Notes: a model not told the origin generated them from the sequence alone. A stretch of 64,000 bases of DNA from Gammaproteobacteria bacterium (GCA_013151035.1 JAADJB010000042.1:1-64000); one strand, 5' to 3'; counted from the stretch's first letter, positions 1-9,786 are shown. Translations and numbers: made by a program.

Positions 1-110
1 TTTATTGGTGCGTGGTACGCACCCTACCCTGATAAATACCCACTGGTAGGGTGTGCATTGCGCACCAGCGTTTATTCCAACATTTATTGGTCCGTGGTAC
101 GCACCCTACC
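1..110. repeat. Cluster of three GGTGCG...CGCACC hairpin repeats
   Basis: Three copies of a roughly 22-bp palindromic unit with core GGTGCGTGGTACGCACC followed by CTACC: 7-28 and 89-110 in the same orientation and 45-66 inverted. Copies one and three sit in a 28-bp near-perfect direct repeat beginning TTTATTGG (1-28 and 83-110). Each unit can fold into a hairpin. They lie just downstream of the thyA stop codon and may act as a terminator. Further copies occur at 1913, 3023, 35031, 39403 and 51404. No open gene is seen here. Confidence 0.85.
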
Positions 111-113
111 TTT

Positions 114-1013
114 TTATACTGCCACTGGAGCCGAGATCGCAGGATGAGGATCATAACCTTCAAGATCCAGGTCATCAATATTGTAATCAAACAGAGAGTC
201 CGGCTTACGTTTAATAATCAAGCGCGGAAACGCCTTAGGTTCACGCAATAACTGTTCTTTAGCCTGTTCCATATGATTCAGATAAAGATGAACATCGAAA
301 CCAAACCACACAATCTCACCGACATCATAACCGGTCTGTTCTGCCAATAAAGAGGTCACCAGTGCCAGGTTGGCAATATTAAATGCTAACCCCAGAAAGC
401 TATCCACACTACGTTGAATCATGCCACCACTAAGACGATGGGTATTGGGATCAACAAAGAATTGATAATGTTTGTGACAAGGCGGCAGCGCCATCTCATC
501 CAACTCACCCACGTTCCAACCCTCAAAGATAATCCGCCGTGAACCGGGGTTATTACGCAAGGCATCTATGACCTGCTCGATCTGATCAATCTCACGCCCA
601 TCCGAGGTCTTCCAGCGTCGCCATTGCTTGCCATAGACCGGGCCTAACTCACCCCAGCGCGCAGCAAAGGCATCATCCTCCAGGATACGTTGCTCAAATA
701 CTTTTAACTCAATCGCCTCTCCGGTCTCATCACAATAGGCCTTATGTGGCCATTCGCTCCAGATATGAACATTCTGTTCCAGCAGCTGCCGGATATTAGT
801 CCCACCCGAGAGCATCCACAACATTTCCTTAAAGGCTGTTTTCCAATACACCCGCTTAGTGGTGAAGGCCGGAAAACCCTGCGCCAGATCAAAACGCATC
901 TGTTGACCAAATAGGGCACGCGTACCTACACCGGTACGGTCAACCCGTTCACTCCCTTCATCCAGCAATCGTTGTAACAGATCCAGGTATTGTTGTTCCG
1001 GGTGCTGATTCAT
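114..1013 (-). CDS. thyA: Thymidylate synthase
   Basis: Converts dUMP to dTMP using methylene-tetrahydrofolate, in the cytoplasm. The 299-residue product carries the family hallmarks: YGKQWRRW near 127-134, the catalytic cysteine in LPPCHKHY (C179), [13 protein letters not shown] and the nucleotide-contacting FDVHLYLNH. The length lies between the short E. coli form (264 aa) and longer forms; the extra residues lie around 90-120, a known variable insertion region. Its ATG overlaps the end of lgt by 4 bp, the common lgt-thyA arrangement, so the two are probably co-transcribed. Hairpin repeats follow the stop codon. Confidence 0.97.
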   Translation of the reverse strand: MNQHPEQQYLDLLQRLLDEGSERVDRTGVGTRALFGQQMRFDLAQGFPAFTTKRVYWKTAFKEMLWMLSGGTNIRQLLEQNVHIWSEWPHKAYCDETGEAIELKVFEQRILEDDAFAARWGELGPVYGKQWRRWKTSDGREIDQIEQVIDALRNNPGSRRIIFEGWNVGELDEMALPPCHKHYQFFVDPNTHRLSGGMIQRSVDSFLGLAFNIANLALVTSLLAEQTGYDVGEIVWFGFDVHLYLNHMEQAKEQLLREPKAFPRLIIKRKPDSLFDYNIDDLDLEGYDPHPAISAPVAV

Positions 1014-1804
1014 ACTGAGGCACGACCTCTTTTTGAATAGGCGAGAGCCAATAAAAAGAGACCAAACAAAATCATTGGTGCCGACAGGATATGCCCCATG
1101 GTTACCCAGTCAAACCAGATAAAGCCCATGTGTGCATCCGGCTCACGCACCAGCTCGACCATAAAACGGAACAAGCCATAAAACAACATAAACATCCCGG
1201 ACACCGCCATCCTCGGACGTGGCTTCATTGAGAATATCCACAGGATCAAGAACAACACAAACCCCTCCAGCAACATCTCATACAACATGGAAGGATGTCG
1301 TGGCTGCGCATCCACATAGGGGAAGACCATACCCCAGGGCAAATCGGTAGGGCGACCCCAAAGCTCACCATTAATAAAATTGCCCATACGACCAGCACCC
1401 AGACCAATCGGCACCCAGGGCGCAATCACATCGGTCACGGTATAAAAACTGCGTCCGGTATGACGACCATACAACCACATGGCAATAAATACCCCCAACA
1501 TACCACCATGAAAAGACATACCACCTTGCCATATCTTCAGTAATATCAGTGGATTATCAAGGAAACTATCAAAGCCATAGAACAAGACATAACCAATACG
1601 GCCACCGAGAATCACACCCAACGCACCATAAAACAGCACATCACCGATCTCCTCTGCCTTCCATCCAGAACCCGGTTTTGCTGCACGCAACCGACCCAGC
1701 CACCATGCGCCCAAAAAACCGGTCAGGTACATCAAGCCATACCAATGGATCTTCAGGGGACCTAGGCTCAGTGCCACTGGATCAATATCAGGATACGTCA
1801 ACAT
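1010..1804 (-). CDS. lgt: Phosphatidylglycerol:prolipoprotein diacylglyceryl transferase
   Basis: Inner-membrane enzyme that adds diacylglycerol to the lipobox cysteine of prolipoproteins, the first step of lipoprotein maturation. The 264-residue product shows about seven hydrophobic segments, the HGGMLG motif and the Lgt signature [17 protein letters not shown]. Length is normal for the family. It is the first gene of an lgt-thyA pair. The roughly 130 bp upstream contain two kinds of repeat hairpin that separate it from the chemotaxis operon. Confidence 0.97.
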   Translation of the reverse strand: MLTYPDIDPVALSLGPLKIHWYGLMYLTGFLGAWWLGRLRAAKPGSGWKAEEIGDVLFYGALGVILGGRIGYVLFYGFDSFLDNPLILLKIWQGGMSFHGGMLGVFIAMWLYGRHTGRSFYTVTDVIAPWVPIGLGAGRMGNFINGELWGRPTDLPWGMVFPYVDAQPRHPSMLYEMLLEGFVLFLILWIFSMKPRPRMAVSGMFMLFYGLFRFMVELVREPDAHMGFIWFDWVTMGHILSAPMILFGLFLLALAYSKRGRASV

Positions 1805-1867
1805 CGTTTTTACAGCCTATATTAAGGAATATATGGTTTATTATACTATTATCATCACCACAGATGT

Positions 1868-1890
1868 CATTCCCGCGCAGGCGGGAATCC
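1868..1890. repeat. dRS3-like inverted repeat (ATTCCCGC...GCGGGAAT)
   Basis: The sequence ATTCCCGCGCAGGCGGGAAT is an inverted repeat of the type widespread between genes in beta- and gammaproteobacteria (compare neisserial dRS3, established knowledge). A related hairpin occurs at 12458-12489. Here it lies between lgt and cheB, next to a GGTGCG-type hairpin. Confidence 0.75.
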
Positions 1891-1912
1891 AGGGGTACGC
1901 AAAGTCCTGAAT

Positions 1913-1934
1913 GGTGCGCAGTGCGCACCCTACC
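1913..1934. repeat. GGTGCG...CGCACC hairpin abutting the cheB stop codon
   Basis: Palindrome GGTGCGCAGTGCGCACC followed by CTACC. Read on the minus strand it begins directly at the cheB stop codon: the last base of that TAG (1934) is the first base of the repeat. It probably acts as the transcription end of the chemotaxis operon, though no U-tract is obvious. Confidence 0.8.
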
Positions 1935-3001
1935 TATTTATGGGCGACAATCATTTCCGGGATTTTATTTAACGCCAGCTCATAATCAACAGCACCCCGC
2001 TTGACAGCCTCCTGCGGCATACCATAGACCACACAGGTCGCTTCATTCTGCGCAATGGTTTTAGCACCGACATCATGCATTTCCTTAAGTCCTCTTGCCC
2101 CATCATCGCCCATACCTGTCATGATAATACCCAGGGCATTAGCTCCTGCATACTTCGAGACCGAACGAAACAGAACATCAACGGAAGGCTTATGACGACT
2201 GACCAAAGGCCCATCCTTGACCTGTACCGTGGCACCAAACTGGGTGGCTTGTAACATCATATGTTTACCCCCGGGAGCAATCAGTACCCTACCGGGAAGC
2301 AAGGGGTCGTTATCCTCTGCCTCCTTAACCTCAACCTTGCATAATTCATTCAAGCGATTGGCAAAGGTATTGGTGAATTTTTCCGGCATATGTTGCACAA
2401 CAAGAATGGGCAAGGTGTTAGCGGGTAGTGCCGTTAATACCAGTTCAAGCGCCTGGGTTCCACCTGTAGAGGCACCGATAGCAATCATGGGCCCTGTTTT
2501 TTGAGCATTACGGCTAGCTGATTTACTCAGCATGACATCGGCAGTCAATTTTGTAGACACCTTGAGAACCGGTGCAATCTTCTTTGCCTTGATACCCGAC
2601 ATATTGGCCTTTGCTGCAACACGAATAGCAGAGACCAATTCCTGTGATGCCTCAGGGAGTTTTGTTTTCAGGTTTGCTTTGGGCTTTGCCACAACATCAA
2701 TAGCCCCGATACTCAATGCCTGCAAAGAGGTCTTCGATCCTTCTTCAGTCAGTGTTGAACACATAACAACCGGCGTAGGTCGTTCTGCCATAATCTTCTT
2801 GAGGAAGGTAATGCCATCCATGCGCGGCATCTCTACATCAAGAATAATGACATCAGGCCAGTTCTTTTCCATCTTTGGCTGGGCAAAGATGGGGTCCTGA
2901 GCAGATCCTATGACCTCAATGCCCGCAACATTTTCGAGTAACTCCGTAAGCACCTTTCTTACTACCGCAGAGTCATCAACAATAAATACTTGTATACCCA
3001 T
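1934..3001 (-). CDS. cheB: Chemotaxis protein-glutamate methylesterase / deamidase CheB
   Basis: Removes methyl groups from receptor glutamates to reset sensitivity, and is switched on by phosphotransfer from CheA. The 355-residue product has an N-terminal receiver domain (residues 3-120, phosphoacceptor D55 in IILDVEMP) and a C-terminal methylesterase domain with serine in GASTGG (S178), histidine in VQHMP (H204) and aspartate in GMGDDGA (299-300). It is the last gene of the chemotaxis operon, separated from cheD by 56 bp holding a hairpin repeat. Its TAG stop overlaps the edge of another hairpin repeat. Confidence 0.96.
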   Translation of the reverse strand: MGIQVFIVDDSAVVRKVLTELLENVAGIEVIGSAQDPIFAQPKMEKNWPDVIILDVEMPRMDGITFLKKIMAERPTPVVMCSTLTEEGSKTSLQALSIGAIDVVAKPKANLKTKLPEASQELVSAIRVAAKANMSGIKAKKIAPVLKVSTKLTADVMLSKSASRNAQKTGPMIAIGASTGGTQALELVLTALPANTLPILVVQHMPEKFTNTFANRLNELCKVEVKEAEDNDPLLPGRVLIAPGGKHMMLQATQFGATVQVKDGPLVSRHKPSVDVLFRSVSKYAGANALGIIMTGMGDDGARGLKEMHDVGAKTIAQNEATCVVYGMPQEAVKRGAVDYELALNKIPEMIVAHK

Positions 3002-3022
3002 TCATTACCTCTTATCAGTGAT

Positions 3023-3044
3023 AGTGCGTAACACGCACCCTACC
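3023..3044. repeat. GGTGCG-type hairpin between cheD and cheB
   Basis: Unit AGTGCGTAACACGCACC followed by CTACC, a diverged copy of the GGTGCG...CGCACC family, in the 56-bp gap between cheD and cheB. It could modulate read-through or mRNA stability inside the operon. That role is inference. Confidence 0.7.
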
Positions 3045-3057
3045 CGCTGATTTAAAC

Positions 3058-3615
3058 TTACTTATTCGTTTCAATAAATTTCTGCAATGGCTCATGTTTA
3101 ACCCAGACATCGCCAGTTCCCACATCAAAGGCAATGCGCCTATGCCCCGTCTCTCCAACATGAGCAACGAGCAAGGATATGCTTCTTTCAGACAGGTGAT
3201 TCATAGCTGCCTCGGCATTTCTTGTACCAATCAATTCATCATCTTTCAACCTTGAATTCGTCAACATATTGCTACCGCCAAAGATCTTGGCCTGATAGTC
3301 GGTCAGATGGGTGCCACGTCGAATGGCCTCTCGCTCAAACAGTGCCATTGCCGCATCGGAATAACGCCCATTAAGTTTGGAGTCTTCCCTGCTTACCCCG
3401 ACAAGATTTCTTCTTCCCGGCAAAACAAAGTGGCACATCCCACCAATCTGAAGCACGGGATGCCAGAGTGTAATAGCAATACACGAACCGAGTATTGTAT
3501 GTATCTGGCAATCACCATCTCCGAAAAAAAAACCACCGGGATTAATAAATCGGCTAACACCCTCTTTGCTAATTTCTTTTTCCTTGATTGGAGTGATAAA
3601 TCTCACTACAATCAA
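3058..3615 (-). CDS. cheD: Chemoreceptor glutamine deamidase CheD
   Basis: Deamidates receptor glutamines so that CheR can methylate them. The 185-residue product shows the CheD core: LGSCIAITLWHP with the catalytic cysteine, GGMCHFVLPG with the catalytic histidine, AKIFGGSNM and VGETGHRRIAF. The first in-frame start is a TTG overlapping the cheR stop (TTGA); an internal GTG three codons later is an alternative, and neither has a clear ribosome-binding site, so translation is probably coupled to cheR. The order cheR-cheD-cheB is common in accessory chemotaxis clusters. In some bacteria CheD partners a CheC/CheX phosphatase, but none is present here. Confidence 0.93.
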   Translation of the reverse strand: MIVVRFITPIKEKEISKEGVSRFINPGGFFFGDGDCQIHTILGSCIAITLWHPVLQIGGMCHFVLPGRRNLVGVSREDSKLNGRYSDAAMALFEREAIRRGTHLTDYQAKIFGGSNMLTNSRLKDDELIGTRNAEAAMNHLSERSISLLVAHVGETGHRRIAFDVGTGDVWVKHEPLQKFIETNK

Positions 3616-4427
3616 GCACTTCGAATTTTTCGATAGACGGTTGGAATAACAGTCTCCAGACCATCATGAATACCCTTGAGTGATTCTGAATGCCCAATAA
3701 ATAAATAACCATCCGGATGCATTTTTTCTACCAGTTGTTTAATAATCAATCGTTTGGTGTCCATATCAAAATAAATCAGGACATTACGCAGAAAGATAAT
3801 ATCAAAGATACCGACATCCCCCAATGGTCTTTTCAAGTTAACTGCGGAAAAGCTAACCCTTTGCCTTAATTTTTTATCAATAAGTAAGGTACCTTCCTGT
3901 TCACCCATACCTTTAAGACAGTAAGTGCGTAAATATTCCTTAGGAATCCCATCAATACGATTTTGCAGATAGTGCCCTTGCTGTGCCTTTTCCAGCACCC
4001 TACTGCTAATATCCGAGCCAAATATCTCCCATGGACGCCTCCCCAGACGGTCATCCAACAACATCGCGATACTATAAGCCTCTTCCCCTGTCGATGAGGC
4101 CGCACTCCATACCCTGAAGGTCTTCCTCCCCTGCCAGTTAGCCAGCACCTCTTTTTCCAGAAACTCAAAGTGCTTCGGTTCCCTGAAAAAATAGGTCTCA
4201 TTGGTGGTCAGAAGATCTATCGCAGTCTGTCTCTCTCCACCTTCTGGAGAGGCTATGACCAGATCAAAATATTCCTGAAAGGTAGTCAGAGAATGGTGAC
4301 GCAACCTTTTACTTAAACGAGAAGTAACCAGTGTTTTTTTCTCATCACTCAGATTAATCCCGGCATGATCATAGATAAACGTCCTGAATGAATTAAACTC
4401 ACTATCTGTAATTTTAAATTGAAGCAT
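3612..4427 (-). CDS. cheR: Chemotaxis protein methyltransferase CheR
   Basis: SAM-dependent methylation of receptor glutamates. The 271-residue product has an N-terminal helical domain (about 1-75) and a C-terminal SAM-binding domain with LTTNETYFFREPKHF and RVWSAASSTGEEAYSIAM, both typical of CheR. Its ATG overlaps the stop of the ODP-like gene (TAATG). Three receptors in the same operon end in a KF-x-RF pentapeptide that fits the CheR docking pattern, so this CheR is probably tethered to them. Confidence 0.96.
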   Translation of the reverse strand: MLQFKITDSEFNSFRTFIYDHAGINLSDEKKTLVTSRLSKRLRHHSLTTFQEYFDLVIASPEGGERQTAIDLLTTNETYFFREPKHFEFLEKEVLANWQGRKTFRVWSAASSTGEEAYSIAMLLDDRLGRRPWEIFGSDISSRVLEKAQQGHYLQNRIDGIPKEYLRTYCLKGMGEQEGTLLIDKKLRQRVSFSAVNLKRPLGDVGIFDIIFLRNVLIYFDMDTKRLIIKQLVEKMHPDGYLFIGHSESLKGIHDGLETVIPTVYRKIRSA

Positions 4428-4942
4428 TAGTTCCCCAGAACACCCACTTTTAACTCGGCAAACCAGTTAATAAAACGTTCCACATTGGCGCCACGATAAA
4501 TAGCCCCATGCTGTGGACATAACATATCGATGCGCTTATCCGAAACTCTCTGACACCAGTCATTCTTCGCCTTATTTGAACCCATCCAGCGTTTATGGAA
4601 TAACTCCGCATGTTTTATATGTTCATCAAAATCGACCACATATAGATCATCCATGGTGGGCGGCAACAAGGCGGCACCTATATCACCCGAAAACAACATC
4701 TTTGCTCCAGGATCATACAGATGAAAATTACCGGATGAATGAAGATAATGCGCGGGTACAAATTCCAGATGTCCCTTACCAAACGAGATATCCTTACCAC
4801 CAGGGTCGGTCAAGAGCATTTCATCGCCATTCATTACCAGGTATTCATTGGTATCAATAAGATAATTTTGACGTTCCGGATCCCTGGCAATCACAGCCCA
4901 GCGATGATCACCTTCTTCAAAGATATAATGTAATTTTTTCAT
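4427..4942 (-). CDS. ODP-like (oxygen-binding di-iron protein) metallo-beta-lactamase-fold protein, internally shortened
   Basis: The sequence resembles chemotaxis-associated ODP proteins, flavodiiron-protein relatives without the flavodoxin domain. The N-terminus (IFEEGDHRWAVIARDP, DTNEYLVMNGDEMLLTDPGG) and the C-terminal half (VPAHYLHSSGNFHLYDPG, LFSGDIGAALL, CPQHGAIYRGANVERF) are well conserved. The product is only 171 residues, against about 250 for intact relatives, and residues 48-55 pass straight from DPGGKDIS to FGKGHLEF. The segment that should carry the first metal-binding motif (H-x-[HE]-x-D-H type) is missing, with the reading frame kept. Later ligand candidates (H in PAHYLH, D in SGDIG, H in PQHG) remain. 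It may be a non-catalytic signalling remnant or an in-frame deletion. It overlaps cheR by 1 bp. Confidence 0.8.
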   Translation of the reverse strand: MKKLHYIFEEGDHRWAVIARDPERQNYLIDTNEYLVMNGDEMLLTDPGGKDISFGKGHLEFVPAHYLHSSGNFHLYDPGAKMLFSGDIGAALLPPTMDDLYVVDFDEHIKHAELFHKRWMGSNKAKNDWCQRVSDKRIDMLCPQHGAIYRGANVERFINWFAELKVGVLGN

Positions 4943-4965
4943 TATATGACTCCTTTATCCCGGTA

Positions 4966-5532
4966 TTACGCAACTATTTTTTGAACATTAGATATGCGTT
5001 GTTCGACAATAACCATCGCCTGTTCCATCTCACCAATAATAGAATCAAGGGTACCTTTCGCATCACCTCCCACCCGGGACTCAACGCGCGCCAACACCAC
5101 CAGATTCATCCCCAGTCTTGTCATTAAACGCAACTGTCGAGCCGCTGATGCCAGACGTGTACGAGAACGTTCAATGATATCTCGATGCTGCATAAAGCGA
5201 TCAACACCTGAAAATGAATAATCAATACGAGAGAGCCGGCAGGTCTGTTCAATCAATCTGAGGTTGCGTTGCAATTTCAAGTTAAGCGCGACTTCAGAGA
5301 CCGTCGTTGACATCATCCCTTTCATGGACTCCATCATACTGGTGAGTCGTTTACTGAAATCGCGTAACTGTGAACTAACCATCAGGAAACCGGCATCCAT
5401 ACCAGCAACATTTCTGGAGAATAACATCGCATTCATTGATACAACGTAGACCCTGCGAGAATTATCAACAATACCCTTAATCAGTATGTAGATCTCCGTT
5501 ACATCCTGTATGCTCAAATCAGATTTAGACAT
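4966..5532 (-). CDS. Helical chemotaxis-operon protein of unknown function
   Basis: A 188-residue, mostly helical, charge-rich protein without signal peptide or membrane segment. It contains heptad-like stretches (SSQLRDFSKRLTSMMESM near 53-70, ARQLRLMTRLGMNLVVLA near 130-147) reminiscent of a small coiled-coil scaffold, but lacks the receptor hairpin tip motif [19 protein letters not shown] do not recognise a named family. It sits between the haem-type receptor and the ODP-like gene, 23 bp upstream of the latter and on the same strand. A role as adaptor or sensory partner of the ODP-like protein is inference from position only. A start at MSKSDLSI fits the operon spacing. Confidence 0.7.
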   Translation of the reverse strand: MSKSDLSIQDVTEIYILIKGIVDNSRRVYVVSMNAMLFSRNVAGMDAGFLMVSSQLRDFSKRLTSMMESMKGMMSTTVSEVALNLKLQRNLRLIEQTCRLSRIDYSFSGVDRFMQHRDIIERSRTRLASAARQLRLMTRLGMNLVVLARVESRVGGDAKGTLDSIIGEMEQAMVIVEQRISNVQKIVA

Positions 5533-5577
5533 AAACGGCCCTCATTTTCTACCTCACTTTAACACATAAGCAAGCAA

Positions 5578-7254
5578 TCAAAAACGCTCAAACTTCGACT
5601 CATCGACCTCAGCCCCGTCAACAGCCGGTTGGGATGATCCTGATGAAGCAACAGGGCCAGGTGCTCGTCTTGCCTCGTCATCCATTAGCAGATGAAAGAA
5701 TCCCACTACCCTCTGTAGATTGGCGGACTGTGCCTGCATTTCCTCAGCAGTCGCAGCAAGTTCTTCAGAACTGGCAGCATTTTGCTGAGTGACCTTATCC
5801 AGTTGTTGCATGGCGCTAGTGATTTGACCCACACCACAGGACTGCTCTTCAGAGGCCGCCGCTATCTCCTGCACCAATTCCGCAGTGCGGGTAATATCGG
5901 GAACCATCTTCTCGAGTAAGCCACCGGCTTTTTCAGCAATCTTGGTACTGTTATCGGTCAGCGAACTGATTTCAGCGGCGGCAACCTGACTACGTTCAGC
6001 CAGCTTTCTAACCTCAGCAGCAACCACGGCAAAACCCTTGCCCTGTTCACCCGCTCGTGCTGCCTCAATAGCTGCATTAAGGGCTAACATATTGGTCTGA
6101 TAGGCGATATCTTCAATAACACCAATTCTATCCGCAATCAAAGCCATTACGGTAACGGTTTCTTCAACCGCTTCACCACCCTCAACAGCCGCTTTTGCCG
6201 ACTCACTGGCGATCTTGTCCGTAATTTGAGCGTTCTCACTATTCTGGCTAACCGATGCGCCCATTTGTTCTATTGATGCACTGGTCTGTTCAACACTGGC
6301 CGCTTGCTCACTAGCGGCACCACTCAATGAACCCGCGGTATCACTGACCTGGGATGCAGCAGAGGATATTTGACTCGAGTTATCCTGAATCTGCCGGACC
6401 ACTTCAATCAGTTTTTGCTGCATATTCAGCATTGCCCTATCCAGCTTACCAAATTCATCATTAGAACCAACAGTAATCGGAGTTTGTAAATCCCCATTAG
6501 CAATATTAGCTAGCGTCACCTGGGCAGCATCAAGCCGGACATTTACATTTTTACGGAAACTAAAGAATATGGTAATACAAATTAATGACAGCGAGGCAAC
6601 AAAGATAGCAACAATGGTCCAGCTTATATTAGCGCTTTGTGCCACTGCGTCATCAATATCGACCACAATCTCCAACACCCCTCGCACATCGCCCAGTTTC
6701 CAGTCATTCTTTGGCGTATCGGCTCTTGAGTTATGACAATTCACACAACCTTGTGCAACCATGATGTCAGGAATAGCAACACGAACCACCTGTTTGCCAT
6801 TAATCACACCTTCTTCAACAAACTGCTCTTCGGGATTTTTTGTCAAATAATCCCATGCCTTCTTACCAAAGGCATCCAGTTGTCTTTCTTTTCGATTAGG
6901 AAAAGGATAGCCACTATAAAGACGTAGATCGGTGCCATCCTTCTTTAACAAAGTGCTCAGATCGTGAATAAAGGTAGCCGGCAGGGGGATGGTGTTTTTT
7001 TCAGTGGCATGATTAAACGATGGCTTTATGGATGAACCTGCCAATACCTTTTTAACCACATTGCGGGTGTAATACCCCCTGATGACCTTGAACTGTTTAA
7101 CCGTTTGTACAGCAGAGGCAATGGCATTTCCCTGTGCATTATCGGTACCCAGTTTAGGCACCAGAATTGCCAGCAAGACCGATACTACAATCATAAGAAC
7201 AACAACCGGCATGAGCAATCTAAATCGCACACTTCTATTCTTTAAAAAAACCAT
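5578..7254 (-). CDS. Methyl-accepting chemotaxis protein with periplasmic c-haem (Tll0287-like/DUF3365) sensor domain
   Basis: Chemoreceptor with TM1 near residues 12-35, a periplasmic domain (about 36-205) of the Tll0287-like type carrying the haem-attachment motif CVNCH (170-174, numbered from the chosen start), TM2 near 210-232, HAMP and a signalling hairpin with [21 protein letters not shown]-type tip. It ends in ESKFERF, whose last five residues match the CheR-docking pentapeptide pattern x-[FWYH]-x2-[FWYH]. The start is the ATG at 7254, nine bases after GGAGA; an in-frame TTG lies seven codons upstream. The likely role is sensing of redox state, oxygen or a haem ligand. The gene lies next to two further MCPs and upstream of the ODP-like gene. 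Confidence 0.93.
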   Translation of the reverse strand: MVFLKNRSVRFRLLMPVVVLMIVVSVLLAILVPKLGTDNAQGNAIASAVQTVKQFKVIRGYYTRNVVKKVLAGSSIKPSFNHATEKNTIPLPATFIHDLSTLLKKDGTDLRLYSGYPFPNRKERQLDAFGKKAWDYLTKNPEEQFVEEGVINGKQVVRVAIPDIMVAQGCVNCHNSRADTPKNDWKLGDVRGVLEIVVDIDDAVAQSANISWTIVAIFVASLSLICITIFFSFRKNVNVRLDAAQVTLANIANGDLQTPITVGSNDEFGKLDRAMLNMQQKLIEVVRQIQDNSSQISSAASQVSDTAGSLSGAASEQAASVEQTSASIEQMGASVSQNSENAQITDKIASESAKAAVEGGEAVEETVTVMALIADRIGVIEDIAYQTNMLALNAAIEAARAGEQGKGFAVVAAEVRKLAERSQVAAAEISSLTDNSTKIAEKAGGLLEKMVPDITRTAELVQEIAAASEEQSCGVGQITSAMQQLDKVTQQNAASSEELAATAEEMQAQSANLQRVVGFFHLLMDDEARRAPGPVASSGSSQPAVDGAEVDESKFERF

Positions 7255-7286
7255 TAAATTGACTCTCCAGAACAAATTACAAAATA

Positions 7287-9200
7287 TTAAAAACGTCCAA
7301 ACTTCGATTCATCAAGCTCGTCCTCATCAGCCGCAACGACTGCCACCATAGAACGGGAAGACTGAGAGGAAGACACCGGTACATGAGCACGTTTTATATC
7401 ACTCTTCGTAGCCAGGCGAAAGAACCCCACCACCTGCTGTAAATTTGCCGACTGCGTCTGCATCTCCTCAGCGGTTGCTGCAAGTTCTTCAGAGCCCGCT
7501 GCATTTTGTTGCGTCACCTTGTCGAGTTGTTGCATGGCACTATTAATCTGCCCGACACCACTGGACTGCTCCTCCGATGCCGCCGTTATCTCCTGTACTA
7601 ACTCGGCTGTACGGGTAATATCAGGCACCATCTTCTCCAGCAACCCACCCGCCTTTTCTGCCACCTTCACGCTATCACTGGTCAGCGCACCAATTTCTGA
7701 AGCGGCGACCTGACTACGTTCTGCCAGTTTCCTCACCTCAGCGGCAACCACAGCAAAGCCCTTGCCATGCTCACCGGCTCGTGCCGCCTCAATGGCTGCA
7801 TTAAGCGCCAGCATATTGGTCTGGTAGGCAATATCCTCAATAATAGATATCTTCTCCGCAATCTGCGTCATTGCCTGAACAGTTCCTGCAACCGCATCAC
7901 CTCCTTCGCTTGCTGCCGTTGCCGAGTCACTAGCAATTTTGTCTGTAGCCTGAGCATTTTCACTATTCTGGCTGATGGATGCCCCCATCTGCTCAACCGA
8001 AGCACTGGTCTGCTCAACACTAGCAGCCTGTTCACTAGCAGCCTCACTTAATGAACTGGCGGTATCACTAACCTGTGCCGCAGCAGAGGAGATTTGATTC
8101 GAGTTACTCTGAATTTGCTCAACGACCCCAATCAATTTCTGCTGCATATCAATCATTGCGGCATAGACACCCACCCGTTTTCCCTCATCAACAGCACTCA
8201 AATCTGTAGAGAGATCACCCGCCGCAATAGTCTCAGCAAGCACTTTCACTTCCAGTGGATCCGCACCAAGCTGACGTAACACACTGCGCACAACAATAAA
8301 CATCAGCAAGCCAACCACTAATAAAATAACTACCAGCGTAATCGTAAACTGCTGGTGTAATTCAATAGACTTTTTGTTGAACAGGGCATTATTAGTCGCC
8401 AGGACAGCCTTGATCCTGGACTTTAAATCTACCAGTGTATCTTCCATAGAATGCACCGCTACAGTGAAGCTTTTCTGGATAGCTTTGGCAGCGTTCATAT
8501 TTTTTGCCAGTTTGTTAAAATCAGAATGATACTTATTCATTAACTCCGTTATGTTATTAGCATCCGCCGATTTCAAGGCATAATTATTTAACATCGTATT
8601 AAATTCCGCTTGACGTGTTGCCATTCTTTTCACGTATTTATCAGAACCACGCATTAGATAATCCTTTTCATGGCGACGCATCATCAACATCGACACCATT
8701 AAATCATCTTTCTTCAACTTCTTAACCAGGTCTTCAACATCGTGTACTGCCTTCCGCAGTGAACCCCGCAAACCGGACTTGGGATTGAGACCGCTCTCTT
8801 TTTTATTATTGACCAGATCAATAAAACCTCTTTGATAGGCCTCTACTTGCTGATACAACTTTTCAATCTCTTCACGCTGTCCATTATCACGAACCAAATC
8901 TTCAAGCTCTTTTAATGATTTTTTAATTCCAGCAATTTCTTTTCTATGTTTAGCGACATATTTTTCATCACTGCGCAATATAAAGTCTTTTTCTCTACGC
9001 CGCGCCTGTAACATCAAGATAGAAATGCGATCCACTATTTCACCATAATGTACGACACGTTCATAATCCGCTTTCGCCTTATTGGATACCTGCGTTGACT
9101 GCCAATAAGTTAAACCGAGAATAATAAAACCAAGAATGACAAACCCTGTTAAACCAGACAGCTTTTGCTTAAGTGTTAAATGATTGAACCAGCCGTTCAT
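7287..9200 (-). CDS. Methyl-accepting chemotaxis protein with helical bimodular (HBM-like) sensor domain
   Basis: A 637-residue receptor: TM1 near 13-32, a large all-helical periplasmic domain (about 33-282), TM2 near 284-307, HAMP with [20 protein letters not shown], then the signalling hairpin. Two related helix motifs, [16 protein letters not shown] near 67 and [18 protein letters not shown] near 172, are the hallmark of HBM sensors such as McpS, which bind organic acids in two stacked bundles (established for that family). The ligand here is unknown. The C-terminus DESKFGRF carries a KFGRF pentapeptide. A strong AGGAAGGGG site precedes the ATG. Its cytoplasmic half is nearly identical to that of the receptor at 9787-11820, so they are recent paralogues in that region. 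Confidence 0.93.
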   Translation of the reverse strand: MNGWFNHLTLKQKLSGLTGFVILGFIILGLTYWQSTQVSNKAKADYERVVHYGEIVDRISILMLQARRREKDFILRSDEKYVAKHRKEIAGIKKSLKELEDLVRDNGQREEIEKLYQQVEAYQRGFIDLVNNKKESGLNPKSGLRGSLRKAVHDVEDLVKKLKKDDLMVSMLMMRRHEKDYLMRGSDKYVKRMATRQAEFNTMLNNYALKSADANNITELMNKYHSDFNKLAKNMNAAKAIQKSFTVAVHSMEDTLVDLKSRIKAVLATNNALFNKKSIELHQQFTITLVVILLVVGLLMFIVVRSVLRQLGADPLEVKVLAETIAAGDLSTDLSAVDEGKRVGVYAAMIDMQQKLIGVVEQIQSNSNQISSAAAQVSDTASSLSEAASEQAASVEQTSASVEQMGASISQNSENAQATDKIASDSATAASEGGDAVAGTVQAMTQIAEKISIIEDIAYQTNMLALNAAIEAARAGEHGKGFAVVAAEVRKLAERSQVAASEIGALTSDSVKVAEKAGGLLEKMVPDITRTAELVQEITAASEEQSSGVGQINSAMQQLDKVTQQNAAGSEELAATAEEMQTQSANLQQVVGFFRLATKSDIKRAHVPVSSSQSSRSMVAVVAADEDELDESKFGRF

Positions 9201-9270
9201 GCTATACCCCTTCCTATGTCCATAAAGTTTTAAATAACTCTCCTCTGATTAATCAAAGGTTCCCTAAATA

Positions 9271-9771
9271 CTATATTTTTGAGATTTCATCAATCGACAA
9301 AATATTCGCGACATCCAGTAGCACCAGCAATTGATCATTGACTTTACCCATGCCACTAATAAAATCCGTGCGAATTTTGGTACCAAAAGAGGGTGCGGGT
9401 TCTATCTCACTTAACAGGATATCGAGCACCTCGTTGACCACATCAACGGTAATACCGACCTCCAGTTTTTGTTCTTCATAGCGAACTTCCAGAATGACAA
9501 TACTGCTACGCTTGGTTCTCTCTGACGGCTGTTCTGCAAAACGTAAGGCAAGATCAATCACTGGCACAACGCTGCCGCGCAGGTTGATTACACCGGCAAT
9601 AAAACCCGGCATCATCGGAACCCGAGTAATTTTCCCATAATCAATAATCTCTTTGATATGAAGTATGTTGATACCATAGACATCTGTATTCAATACAAAG
9701 GTCAGAAACTGAGTAACACTATCACCCGCAATATCATGCCCTACAGAGTGTAGGGCTGTCTGTGTTTGCAT
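9271..9771 (-). CDS. cheW: Chemotaxis coupling protein CheW (copy 1)
   Basis: Adaptor that links receptors to CheA in signalling arrays. About 166 residues forming one CheW domain: FLTFVLNTDVYGINILHIKEI, PMMPGFIAGVINLRGSVVPVIDL and GITVDVVNEVLDI are canonical. The start is taken at the ATG at 9771, seven bases after AGGG; an ATG two codons upstream is too close to that site. It is about half identical to the second CheW at 11864-12385. It lies between two MCP genes, ten or more bases from the upstream receptor's stop. Confidence 0.94.
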   Translation of the reverse strand: MQTQTALHSVGHDIAGDSVTQFLTFVLNTDVYGINILHIKEIIDYGKITRVPMMPGFIAGVINLRGSVVPVIDLALRFAEQPSERTKRSSIVILEVRYEEQKLEVGITVDVVNEVLDILLSEIEPAPSFGTKIRTDFISGMGKVNDQLLVLLDVANILSIDEISKI

Positions 9772-9786
9772 TATCATACCCTGCGC

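Noticed and set aside
1-110. CRISPR-like array because of three spaced repeats
   Set aside because: The repeats are in mixed orientation with uneven spacing, occur singly elsewhere in the window, and no cas genes are present.
2217-2900. Plus-strand frames opposite cheB and many other long antisense frames across the window
   Set aside because: They lie wholly inside well-supported genes, have no domain features, and are explained as shadows of the coding strand.
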